From Mycolicibacterium sp. BiH015 (GTDB taxonomy: Bacteria; Actinomycetota; Actinomycetes; Mycobacteriales; Mycobacteriaceae): a stretch of 64,000 bases of DNA. The translations under genes and the position numbers were made by a program. This document shows positions 28,438 through 36,246 of this stretch, one piece after another. Where the stretch lies: positions 682,001 to 746,000 of the forward strand of contig NZ_JAQGCZ010000002.1 of the NCBI RefSeq assembly GCF_027706845.1. Direction: 5' to 3'. How positions within the stretch are numbered: position 1 is the stretch's first letter; each line of letters opens with the position of its first letter. The notes beneath the pieces are model-generated. The model was not told the DNA's origin, searched no databases, and saw nothing but the letters and a program-made list of their open reading frames with translations.

Positions 28438-29514
28438 ATGGCTATTCGTGTCGCGCTCATCGGAACCGGCAACTGCGGCAGTCTCGCGCTGCGCCAGCTC
28501 ATCGAGGACGACCGGTTCGACCTGACGAACGTGTGGGTGTCCACCGAAGCCAAGGTCGGCAAGGACGCCGGCGAACTGGCGCGTCTCGACGTGGCGACGG
28601 GCGTGGCGGCCACCGGTGACCTGGACGCGATCATCGCGTCCAAGCCTGATTGCGCTGTCTACTGCGCGATGGGTGACGTCCGGCCCCGGGAGGCGCTGGC
28701 CGACGTGCGCGGGCTGCTGGAAGCCGGCATCAACGTCGTCGGATCCTCCCCCGGCTTTCTGTCCTACCCGTGGGGCGTCATCGGCGATCACACCATCGAA
28801 AAGGTGGAAAAAGCTGCGCGGCAGGGGAATACGAGCCTCTTCATCACCGGCGTGGATCCCGGCTTCGTCACCGACCTTCTCCCTCTCGCGCTGGCGAGCA
28901 CCTGCCAGAACATCAGCCAGATCCGCACCATGGAGATCGCCGACTACGCCACCTATGACGGTGCGACCGTGATGTTCGACGTGATGGGTTTCGGTAACGA
29001 GATCGGCGATCTTCCGTTCCTGTATCAGCCGGGCATGCTCAGCGCCGCGTGGGGAGTCGGCATCCGTCAGCTCGCCGCAGGGCTCGGTGTCACCGTGGAC
29101 GACATCAGGGACTCCGTCGAGCAGGAGCCCGCGCCCGAAGACTTCGATGTCGCCGTCGGCACCATCAAGAAAGGCACCGTGGCGGCCGTCCGGTTCCTCA
29201 TCGAGGGGCTCGTCGGCGGGGAACCCGTCATCGTCGTGGAACACATCACGCGCCTGCGCGGGGACCTGCGGCCGGACTGGGCCCAGCCGGCTCAAGAGGG
29301 CGGGTCCTATCGCGTCGAGATCACCGGCGAGCCGTCGTACGTCATGGACATCTGCCCGACCAGCCGCAACGGCGACCACAATTACGCGGCGATCCTGGCG
29401 GCCGCGGGCCGCATCGTCAACGCCATTCCCGATGTCGTGGAGGCCGCGCCCGGTATCCGGACGACGTTGGATCTGCCCCTGGGGACCGGCAAGGGCACCT
29501 ACCGGCCGGCGTGA
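28438..29514 (+). CDS. Dihydrodipicolinate-reductase-like NAD(P)-binding protein
   Basis: A 358-residue protein with an N-terminal Rossmann fold of the DapB-N type (ALIGTGNCGSLALRQLIEDD; DCAVYCAMGDVRP) and a C-terminal domain like that of 2,4-diaminopentanoate dehydrogenase-type proteins (PGFVTDLLPLAL, IEGLVGGEPVIVVEHITRL). This group is common in mycobacteria and is not lysine-pathway DapB. The KstR box in the shared promoter ties it to steroid or side-chain degradation, but its substrate is unknown. It converges with the RsbW-like gene with no base between the stops. Confidence 0.8.
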   Translation: MAIRVALIGTGNCGSLALRQLIEDDRFDLTNVWVSTEAKVGKDAGELARLDVATGVAATGDLDAIIASKPDCAVYCAMGDVRPREALADVRGLLEAGINVVGSSPGFLSYPWGVIGDHTIEKVEKAARQGNTSLFITGVDPGFVTDLLPLALASTCQNISQIRTMEIADYATYDGATVMFDVMGFGNEIGDLPFLYQPGMLSAAWGVGIRQLAAGLGVTVDDIRDSVEQEPAPEDFDVAVGTIKKGTVAAVRFLIEGLVGGEPVIVVEHITRLRGDLRPDWAQPAQEGGSYRVEITGEPSYVMDICPTSRNGDHNYAAILAAAGRIVNAIPDVVEAAPGIRTTLDLPLGTGKGTYRPA

Positions 29515-29961
29515 TCAGAGGCGGGTGACTCCGCGCCACTCGAGTTTGACCGTCGTCCCGCCCGTCGACGGCTCGATGACGGCGTCGTCGGACAGCGCCT
29601 CCATCAGCGGGATGCCGCGCCCCCGCGTCCGCGGCGCGGGCTCGGTCTGACGGGCGCGCCACGTCCCGCGATCTTCGATGCACACCGACAGGGTCTCGGT
29701 TTCGGCGTCGTGAACAGCCTGGAAATCGATGGTGCCAGGAGAATCGGCCTGCACGTAGGCGAATTCGGCGGCGTTGGCCAGCGCCTCGTTGATCGCCAGC
29801 ACCACGTCGCTGCGCCGCACCTCGTCCAGAGCGAAGAAGCGCACAAGCCACTCGGCGAAGTGCTGACGCACACGGGCGACGGCACCGGCGTCGGCGTCGA
29901 GACCCAATTGTTCGAAGCGTTCGGCGTTGGCAACCTCAGCGGGAGGCACGGCATCGATCAT
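29515..29961 (-). CDS. RsbW-like anti-sigma factor kinase / HATPase_c protein
   Basis: A 148-residue GHKL ATPase-domain protein. The N box is INEALANAAEFAY, G1 is EDRGTW (an Asp-x-Gly variant) and G2 is RGRGIPLMEALSD. Size and architecture match RsbW/SpoIIAB anti-sigma kinases, which bind a sigma factor or phosphorylate a STAS antagonist. The next gene upstream on the same strand, 45 bases away, encodes a STAS protein, so the two are likely partners. No sigma factor gene lies in the window. Confidence 0.87.
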   Translation of the reverse strand: MIDAVPPAEVANAERFEQLGLDADAGAVARVRQHFAEWLVRFFALDEVRRSDVVLAINEALANAAEFAYVQADSPGTIDFQAVHDAETETLSVCIEDRGTWRARQTEPAPRTRGRGIPLMEALSDDAVIEPSTGGTTVKLEWRGVTRL

Positions 29962-30006
29962 GGCAGTCGGTGGCTACCCCACGGCGCACGTTCTTAAGCG
30001 GAGTTT

Positions 30007-30399
30007 CTACGTGTCGTTCGCCGCGAGGGCTTCGTCGAGGCTCGGGTAGAGCTTCACGATGTCGGCGATGCCCACCAGCTTCAGCGGGCGACTGGTCGCG
30101 GGACCGTCGGCGACGACGCTGATCGAGACCTCCGAACCCGCCTTGTCATGTGCGGCCACCAGGACGCCCATACCTGCCGAGGCGAGGAACTCGACGTCGG
30201 TGAAATCGATGACCACGGCGCCGGGCTTCTGCTCAAGCGCGGTGTCGATCGCGGTCTCCAGCTCGGGTGAGGTGAGCATGTCGACGACGCCGGCCACGGC
30301 GACGACGGCCGTTCTGTCGACCCATCGTTCCGTGACGACACACGTCGACGAGGACGTCGCCCCCCCAGCGCTCGTGCCTTCGGCTGCTTGCTCGTCCAA
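30007..30399 (-). CDS. STAS-domain anti-anti-sigma factor
   Basis: A 130-residue STAS protein. The segment VIDFTDVEFLASAGMGVLVAA places Ser74 at the position phosphorylated in SpoIIAA/RsbV (Asp-Ser-Thr-Gly there, Ala-Ser-Ala-Gly here). About 20 N-terminal residues are Ser/Thr/Gly-rich and probably unstructured. The TTG start was chosen because AAGGTGA lies about five bases upstream; an ATG at 30413 is in another frame. It precedes the RsbW-like gene, forming a two-gene partner-switching unit. From memory, M. tuberculosis Rv1904 is a comparable STAS protein near cinA and katG. Confidence 0.87.
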   Translation of the reverse strand: MDEQAAEGTSAGGATSSSTCVVTERWVDRTAVVAVAGVVDMLTSPELETAIDTALEQKPGAVVIDFTDVEFLASAGMGVLVAAHDKAGSEVSISVVADGPATSRPLKLVGIADIVKLYPSLDEALAANDT

Positions 30400-30616
30400 G
30401 GTTCACCTTCCATGTCAGGCCGCTCATCGCATTCTGCGAACGCACCGATTCAGTGCTACTCGCGCAGGCTGCATCCTGAACCCGGCAAGACCAAACTACC
30501 CAAACCAGCCCGATCGTCTGCTTCGACCAGGCCACAGATTAAACCAGCACCCACGATGACGCCCGTAGCATGGCGTGTCAGCGCCCCGTACCTGCCCGTG
30601 ATACTAGGAGCGGAAT

Positions 30617-31381
30617 GTGACCACGGCCCCCGTGACCCCGGCGGATCTGGTCGCACAGGTCGAGGCCAGCCCGCCCGGGCCCGCGATCGGCGCCTTCTTC
30701 GATCTGGACGGCACCCTGGTGGACGGGTTCACCGCGACCGCGCACGCCGGCGATCGCATCAGGCGCCGCCAGGCCCGCATCGGTGAGGTCACCGGCGTCA
30801 TCGAAGCGGCGATGCGCTACCGGCTGGGCCGGGTCAATTTCGCGAAATTGCTGGAACGCGCAGCGGGCTATCTGCGTGGCGAATCGCTGGCCGAGCTGGA
30901 CGAGGTCGGCGAGCGGCTCTTCCAGGAGCGCGTGCAGTCACGGATGTTCCCGGCCATGCACGAGGTGGTCCAGGCGCATCAGCGACGCGGCCACACCGTC
31001 GTGATGAGTTCGTCGGCGCTGACCATCCACGCCGAACCGGTGGCGCGCTACCTGGAGATCGACCACGTCCTGTGCAACCACTTCGAGGTCGACGGCGACG
31101 GCCGGCTCACCGGCAAGATCGCGCGTCCCGTCATCTGGGGTGAACGCAAGGCCGACGCGGTGCAGCAGTTCTGCGGCGACCGCGGGATCGATCTGGCCAA
31201 GGGCTACTTCTACGCCGACGGGAACGAGGACATCGCCCTGATGTCGCTGGTGGGTAACCCCGTTCCGGTCAATCCGCGTCGCGATCTCGCCGCCATGGCG
31301 GCGGCCCGGGGCTGGCCGGTACTCAGAGTCGCGACTTTGGGCAAGGGCAACCATGGCGGGTTACGCGGTGTACTAAAGTAG
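30617..31381 (+). CDS. HAD superfamily subfamily IB hydrolase
   Basis: A 254-residue HAD-IB hydrolase related to SerB-like phosphatases. Motif I is FFDLDGTLVDG, motif II VVMSSSALTIHAEP, motif III Lys in ERKADAVQQF and motif IV YFYADGNEDIALMSLVG. The C-terminal tail KGNHGGLRGVLK resembles the linker seen in HAD-IB/PlsC fusions, but no acyltransferase domain follows. Probably a phosphatase acting on a lipid- or serine-like phosphomonoester. The GTG start has AGGAG about seven bases upstream. Its stop codon lies inside a KstR-type operator for the next gene. Confidence 0.85.
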   Translation: MTTAPVTPADLVAQVEASPPGPAIGAFFDLDGTLVDGFTATAHAGDRIRRRQARIGEVTGVIEAAMRYRLGRVNFAKLLERAAGYLRGESLAELDEVGERLFQERVQSRMFPAMHEVVQAHQRRGHTVVMSSSALTIHAEPVARYLEIDHVLCNHFEVDGDGRLTGKIARPVIWGERKADAVQQFCGDRGIDLAKGYFYADGNEDIALMSLVGNPVPVNPRRDLAAMAAARGWPVLRVATLGKGNHGGLRGVLK

Positions 31382-31392
31382 AACACGTTTCA
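31379..31392. promoter_or_regulatory. KstR-type operator before the nitronate monooxygenase
   Basis: TAGAACACGTTTCA fits TnnAACnnGTTnnA exactly. It overlaps the HAD stop codon and lies 54 bases before the ATG of the next gene. From memory, the M. tuberculosis counterpart Rv1894c belongs to the KstR regulon. Confidence 0.8.
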
Positions 31393-31445
31393 GTTTTGAA
31401 CCGTGGATGAACATTTCCCGCCTATGAGCCCACCAGGAGCGGACT

Positions 31446-32576
31446 ATGCACACTCCCCTGTGCGATGAACTCGGCATCGAATTTCCCATCTTCGCCTTCA
31501 CGCACTGTCGTGACGTCGTGGTCGCCGTCAGCAAGGCGGGCGGCTTCGGCGTGCTCGGCGCAGTCGGCTTCACGCCCGAGCAGCTCGAGATCGAGCTGAA
31601 CTGGATCGACGAGAACATCGGCGACCACCCGTACGGCGTGGACATCGTGATCCCGAACAAGTACGAGGGCATGGACGCCAATATGTCCACCGAGGAGCTC
31701 ACGAAGATGCTCCAGTCGATGGTCCCGCAACAACACCTCGACTTCGCCAAGAAGCTCCTCGCCGACCACGGCGTGCCGGTCGACGACGCCGACAACAACG
31801 CGCTGCAGCTGCTCGGCTGGACCGAGGCCACCGCCACGCCGCAGGTCGAGATCGCGCTCACCCACCCCAAGTGCACGCTGATCGCCAACGCCCTGGGCAC
31901 CCCGCCGGCGGACATGATCAAGCACATCCACGACGCCGGCCGCAAGGTAGCGGCACTGTGCGGCTCGCCTGCTCAGGCCCTCAAGCATGCGCAAGCAGAT
32001 GTCGACATCATCATCGCCCAGGGCGGCGAGGGCGGCGGCCACTGCGGCGAGGTCGGCTCGATCGTGCTGTGGCCCCAGGTGGTCGCGGCGGTGGCGCCGC
32101 GGCCGGTGCTGGCGGCGGGCGGTATCGGCAGCGGCTACCAGATCGCCGCCGCGCTGGCGATGGGCTGCCAGGGTGCCTGGTCGGGTTCGCAGTGGCTGAT
32201 GGTCGAAGAGGCTGAGAACACCCCGGTGCAGCAGGCCGCCTATGTCAAGGCCAGCAGCCGCGACACCGTGCGCAGCCGCTCGTTCACCGGCAAGCCCTGC
32301 CGCATGCTCAAGAACGACTGGACCGAGGCGTGGCAGACCGAAGGCAACCCCGAACCACTCGGAATGCCGTTGCAGTACATGGTGTCCGGAATGGCCGTCG
32401 CAGCCACCAGCAAATACCCCAACGAGACGGTCGACGTCGCGTTCAATCCGGTCGGCCAGGTCGTGGGTCAGTTCAGCAAGGTCGAGAAGACCTCGGCGGT
32501 CATCGAGCGCTGGGTGCAGGAGTACCTGGAGGCGTCGGGCCGCCTCAACGACCTCAACGAGGCTGCCAGCGTCTAA
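31446..32576 (+). CDS. Nitronate monooxygenase/2-nitropropane dioxygenase family flavoprotein (Rv1894c-like)
   Basis: A 376-residue FMN TIM-barrel protein. Signature parts are FPIFAFTHCRDVVVAVSKAG at the N-terminus, the FMN phosphate region (IIAQGGEGGGHCGEVGSIVL) and VLAAGGIGSGYQIAAALAMG. Family members oxidise nitronates or act as flavin reductases; in steroid catabolism a related protein (IpdC) is needed for ring C/D degradation, but this one belongs to the Rv1894c/Rv1533 branch, whose reaction is unknown. The KstR box directly upstream supports a role in steroid metabolism. It is followed by a strong terminator. Confidence 0.87.
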   Translation: MHTPLCDELGIEFPIFAFTHCRDVVVAVSKAGGFGVLGAVGFTPEQLEIELNWIDENIGDHPYGVDIVIPNKYEGMDANMSTEELTKMLQSMVPQQHLDFAKKLLADHGVPVDDADNNALQLLGWTEATATPQVEIALTHPKCTLIANALGTPPADMIKHIHDAGRKVAALCGSPAQALKHAQADVDIIIAQGGEGGGHCGEVGSIVLWPQVVAAVAPRPVLAAGGIGSGYQIAAALAMGCQGAWSGSQWLMVEEAENTPVQQAAYVKASSRDTVRSRSFTGKPCRMLKNDWTEAWQTEGNPEPLGMPLQYMVSGMAVAATSKYPNETVDVAFNPVGQVVGQFSKVEKTSAVIERWVQEYLEASGRLNDLNEAASV

Positions 32577-32584
32577 CTTCGCCT

Positions 32585-32634
32585 GATTTCGGCGTGATCG
32601 TCAGCCGTCGTGGTGACGATCAGGCCGAAATCAT
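32585..32634 (+). terminator. Strong hairpin terminator after the nitronate monooxygenase
   Basis: Two 20-base arms (32585-32604 and 32615-32634) pair with one mismatch around a 10-base loop and are followed by a T-rich tract (TTCTATTTTTCTC). Confidence 0.85.
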
Positions 32635-32651
32635 TCTATTTTTCTCTCGCT

Positions 32652-32671
32652 TATGTAATGTGGCATACATA
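32652..32671. promoter_or_regulatory. Palindromic operator upstream of the TetR gene
   Basis: TATGTA-ATGTGGCA-TACATA: perfect 6-base arms, 18 bases before the GTG of the TetR regulator. Position and size fit an autoregulatory TetR operator that would also control the downstream oxidoreductase. Confidence 0.55.
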
Positions 32672-32688
32672 GCGAAGGGAGTCTCGTC

Positions 32689-33270
32689 GTGACGACGCCG
32701 CGAGAGCGAATGGTCATCTCGGCCGCGCTGCTGATCAGGGAGCGCGGAGCGCATCCCACCGCGATCGCCGACGTGCTCGAGCACAGCGGTGCGCCCCGCG
32801 GATCGGCCTACCACTACTTTCCCGGTGGTCGCACGCAGTTGCTCTGCGAGGCGGTCGACTATGCGGCCGAATTCATGGCGCAGCGGCTCGCGCGGGCGTC
32901 CAGTGGACCCGAGGCCCTCGACGACCTCTTTGCCTATTACCGTAAACAACTGCAGCGCAGTGACTTTCGAGCTGGCTGCCCGGTCGTGGCGGTCGCCGTG
33001 GAAGCCGGTGATCCCGCCAAGCCCGACCAGTCCGACGCGGTGATCGACAGGGCCGCGGCAGCGTTCGCGCGGTGGCGGGACGCGATCTCGCAGCGGCTCA
33101 TCGCCGACGGGATGGCGGGCGACGCGGCGCGCGCTGCGGCAACTCTGGTGCTCTCGTCCTTCGAGGGCGCCATCGTCCTCGCTCGTGCGTCGCGCGATCT
33201 GGAACCCCTCGATCTCGTTCATTCGCAACTGCGTTCGCTGATCGACGCGCAGATGTCCGCTGGGAAGTGA
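32689..33270 (+). CDS. TetR/AcrR-family regulator
   Basis: A 193-residue regulator with an N-terminal helix-turn-helix (TAIADVLEHSGAPRGSAYHYFPGGR) and a ligand domain like the LmrA/YxaF group (GCPVVAVAVEAGD). YxaF-type regulators typically control an adjacent oxidoreductase or efflux gene; here the molybdopterin oxidoreductase starts seven bases after the stop. The GTG start follows GAAGGGA about ten bases upstream. A palindrome lies in its promoter. Confidence 0.9.
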   Translation: MTTPRERMVISAALLIRERGAHPTAIADVLEHSGAPRGSAYHYFPGGRTQLLCEAVDYAAEFMAQRLARASSGPEALDDLFAYYRKQLQRSDFRAGCPVVAVAVEAGDPAKPDQSDAVIDRAAAAFARWRDAISQRLIADGMAGDAARAAATLVLSSFEGAIVLARASRDLEPLDLVHSQLRSLIDAQMSAGK

Positions 33271-33277
33271 GCAACAG

Positions 33278-35536
33278 ATGACCGAACCGGCCACTGACTG
33301 GCAGCCAAGCGCCTGCATTCTCTGCGAATGCAACTGCGGCATCGTCGTACAGGTGCAGGACCGCACTCTCGCACGAATTCGCGGCGACAAGAACCATCCC
33401 GCGTCACGCGGTTACACCTGCAACAAGGCTCTGCGACTTGATCACTACCAGAACAACGGCAACCGGTTGACGTCCCCGATGCGCCGTCGCCAGGACGGGA
33501 CGTACGAGGAGATCGATTGGGACACAGCCATCGCCGAGGTCGCGGCCGGCTTCCGGACAGTCGCCGACACCTACGGCGGGGACAAGATCATGTACTACGG
33601 CGGGGGTGGGCAGGGCAACCATCTCGGCGGTGCCTACAGCGGCGCGTTCCTCAAAGCGCTCGGGTCCTACCACCGGTCGAATGCGCTGGCCCAGGAGAAG
33701 ACCGGGGAGCACTGGGTCGACGCGCACCTCTACGGCAACCACACGCGTGGCGAGTTCGAGCACGCCGAGGTGTCGGTGTTCGTCGGCAAGAACCCATGGA
33801 TGTCCCAGAGTTTTCCGCGCGCCCGCGTCGTGCTCAACGACATCGCCAAGGATTCGGCGCGCTCGATGATCGTCATCGACCCGGTCCTCACCGACACGGC
33901 GAAGATGGCCGACTTCCATCTGCGGGTGCGGCCGGGCGCCGACGCATGGTGCCTTGCCGCGCTGGCGGCCGTACTGGTTCAGGAGAACCTCTGCGACGAA
34001 GCATTTCTGGCCGAGCACGTCACCGGTGTAGACGCAGTGCGCGCGGTGCTCGCCGAGGTCCCGGTTGACGAGTACGCGCACCGGTGCGGCGTCGACGAGG
34101 AACTGATCAGGGCCGCCGCGCGGCGGATCGCCGCCGCAGACAGCGTCGCCGTCTTCGAGGACCTCGGGGTCCAGCAGTCCCCCAACAGCACGCTGTGCTC
34201 CTACCTCAACAAGATGCTGTGGATTCTGACCGGCAACTTCGCCAAACGCGGCGGCCAGCATCTGCATTCGTCATTCGCGCCGCTGTTCCGGCCGGGAGGT
34301 GTGGGCCGCACGCCCGTCACCGGCGCACCGATCATCGGCGGGCTGATGCCCAGCAACGTCGTGCCCGAGGAGATCCTGACCGACCATCCCGATCGGTTCC
34401 GCGCCATGATCGTCGAGAGCAGCAACCCGGCGCATTCGGTCGCCGACTCCGACGCTGTGCGCCGGGCCTTCGCGGCCCTGGAGTTCTCGGTCGTCATCGA
34501 CGTGGCGATGACCGAGACCGCCAGGCTCGCTCACTACGTGTTGCCTGCGGCGAGCCAGTTCGAAAAGGCGGAGGCGACCTTCTTCAATCTTGAGTTCCCG
34601 CACAACACCTTTCATCTGCGGCACCGTTTGATGGAGCCGTTGCCGGGCACGCTGCCCGAACCTGAGATCTGGGCGCGGTTGACTCGGGCACTCGGCGTGG
34701 TCGACGACGCCGAGTTGACACCGCTGCGGCAGGCCGCGCACAAGGGGCTGTCCGCGTTCACCGAAGCCTTCCTGACGGCCGTCGGCGCCAATCCGGGCCT
34801 GGGCAAGGTGCTGCCGTTCGTGCTGTACGAGACGTTGGGCCCGACCTTGCCCGAGGGCCTTTCCGGCGCCGCCGCGTTGTGGGGCCTGGCGCAGAAGGCC
34901 GCGATGACGTACCCCGAGGCGGTACGGCGTGCCGGGCACCGGGACGGCAACGCGCTGTTCGAGGCGATTCTCGACGGCCGCTCGGGCGTGACGTTCACCG
35001 TCCACGACTACGAGGACGACTTCGCGCTCATCTCCCATCCGGACCGCAGGATCGCTCTGGAGATGCCCGAGATGCTGGCCGACATCCGTGCCTTGGCCGA
35101 CGCTCCCGCGAGCTTGACCACCCACGAGTTCCCGATCGTGTTGTCGGCGGGCGAGCGTCGCGCCTACACCGCCAACGACATCATTCGAGACCCGTCGTGG
35201 CGCAAGCGCGATGCCGATGGAGCTCTGCGCGTCAGTCCGGCTGACGCGGAGGCACTCGGACTCGTCGACGGAGGGCGCGCCCGGATCACCACAGCCGCGG
35301 GCAGCGCGGAAGCGACGGTCGAGATCAGCGATGCGATGTTGCCGGGGCACGCCTCACTTCCCAACGGCTTCGGCGTCGATTTCGTCGACGCGAACGGGGG
35401 TGCCGTGGTGCCCGGGGTGGCGCCCAACGCGCTGACGTGGAGTTCCTGGCGTGACGCCTATGCCGGGACTCCGTGGCACAAACACGTGCCCGCGCGAATC
35501 GAGAAAGCCGACGACCGGGTCGGCGCGGCGACCTAG
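33278..35536 (+). CDS. Molybdopterin oxidoreductase (formate-dehydrogenase-like)
   Basis: A 752-residue member of the DMSO-reductase superfamily. The N-terminal [4Fe-4S] motif is CILCECNCGIVVQV followed by Cys in GYTCNKALRLDHY. MGD-binding regions include VSVFVGKNPWMSQ, VIDPVLTDTAKMADF and the C-terminal molydopterin dinucleotide-binding domain (LSAGERRAYTANDIIRD; LPNGFGVDF). No Tat signal is visible, so it is likely cytoplasmic. The Mo ligand is not obvious: there is no Cys or selenocysteine at the usual formate dehydrogenase position. It resembles M. tuberculosis Rv0197 as I remember it. The substrate is unknown. It is co-transcribed with the TetR gene. Its stop overlaps the opposing secreted-protein gene by four bases. 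Confidence 0.87.
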   Translation: MTEPATDWQPSACILCECNCGIVVQVQDRTLARIRGDKNHPASRGYTCNKALRLDHYQNNGNRLTSPMRRRQDGTYEEIDWDTAIAEVAAGFRTVADTYGGDKIMYYGGGGQGNHLGGAYSGAFLKALGSYHRSNALAQEKTGEHWVDAHLYGNHTRGEFEHAEVSVFVGKNPWMSQSFPRARVVLNDIAKDSARSMIVIDPVLTDTAKMADFHLRVRPGADAWCLAALAAVLVQENLCDEAFLAEHVTGVDAVRAVLAEVPVDEYAHRCGVDEELIRAAARRIAAADSVAVFEDLGVQQSPNSTLCSYLNKMLWILTGNFAKRGGQHLHSSFAPLFRPGGVGRTPVTGAPIIGGLMPSNVVPEEILTDHPDRFRAMIVESSNPAHSVADSDAVRRAFAALEFSVVIDVAMTETARLAHYVLPAASQFEKAEATFFNLEFPHNTFHLRHRLMEPLPGTLPEPEIWARLTRALGVVDDAELTPLRQAAHKGLSAFTEAFLTAVGANPGLGKVLPFVLYETLGPTLPEGLSGAAALWGLAQKAAMTYPEAVRRAGHRDGNALFEAILDGRSGVTFTVHDYEDDFALISHPDRRIALEMPEMLADIRALADAPASLTTHEFPIVLSAGERRAYTANDIIRDPSWRKRDADGALRVSPADAEALGLVDGGRARITTAAGSAEATVEISDAMLPGHASLPNGFGVDFVDANGGAVVPGVAPNALTWSSWRDAYAGTPWHKHVPARIEKADDRVGAAT

Positions 35537-36081
35537 GGGACGACCGGCGGGGCCACCGGTGCCGGCACTTCCGGTGCGGGAGGAAGGGGCGCAGGCACCG
35601 GTTGCGGTCCGGTATACGACTGAGTGGCCGGACCGGAGCTCATGGGCCGCTGCGTCAGGAGCAGGAGCGCGTCGCTGCCGCTGACCTCCTGGGTGCGCAT
35701 GGCGTGCCACAGATCGCGGAAGTAGCCGAGCCTGCTCTGCTGTGTGGGTGTCGCGCTGGTGCCGGGCGGAAGGTTCTCGGGGCTCGCCAGGTGCGGAGTC
35801 TCGACGGGGGCGGCCAGAGGAAGTGCGGCCGGGTCACCCGCCGCCGGAGCCGGCGGCGCTGCAGGTGCCAGGGGTCCGGCCGCGACGGGCGCGGGGACGT
35901 CGGCGGCAGGAAGCGGAGCCGCGACCGGAGTGGGCACCGGCGCGGGCGCCGGCGGCAGTGCCGGATCGGCTGCGGCCGACGGAGCGGCGGCAACCAGCGC
36001 GGCGAACGCCGCGGCGCCGATGATGGACGCTGTCCCTGAGCCGATGATGGACTTCGTCCATGTGCGGAAACCGAACTTCAC
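35533..36081 (-). CDS. Secreted Ala/Pro-rich protein
   Basis: A 182-residue exported protein: a basic N-terminus and hydrophobic core (residues 1-36, ending PSAAADPA) form a Sec signal peptide. About 80 residues of Pro/Ala-rich low complexity (PAPAPVPTPVAAPLP type) follow, then a short non-repetitive region (SRLGYFRDLWHAMRTQEV; DALLLLTQRP) and another Pro-rich tail. It resembles mycobacterial Ala/Pro-rich secreted antigens in composition only. The GTG start is supported by GGAGG about eight bases upstream. It converges with the oxidoreductase, overlapping it by four bases at the stops. Confidence 0.8.
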   Translation of the reverse strand: MKFGFRTWTKSIIGSGTASIIGAAAFAALVAAAPSAAADPALPPAPAPVPTPVAAPLPAADVPAPVAAGPLAPAAPPAPAAGDPAALPLAAPVETPHLASPENLPPGTSATPTQQSRLGYFRDLWHAMRTQEVSGSDALLLLTQRPMSSGPATQSYTGPQPVPAPLPPAPEVPAPVAPPVVP

Positions 36082-36246
36082 GATGCACCCTCCCGGTCCC
36101 TGTCTTGTCACAGGATGCATCAGATGCCAGGCCGGTTTCGTTACATCGGCGGTTTGACGTGGACGCAGTTTCTCTAACTCCTCTCGCGGGGCACGCCGCG
36201 TGGTGTAGCAATGCGTTACGCCCACTTGACACTGAGGAGCGAACGT

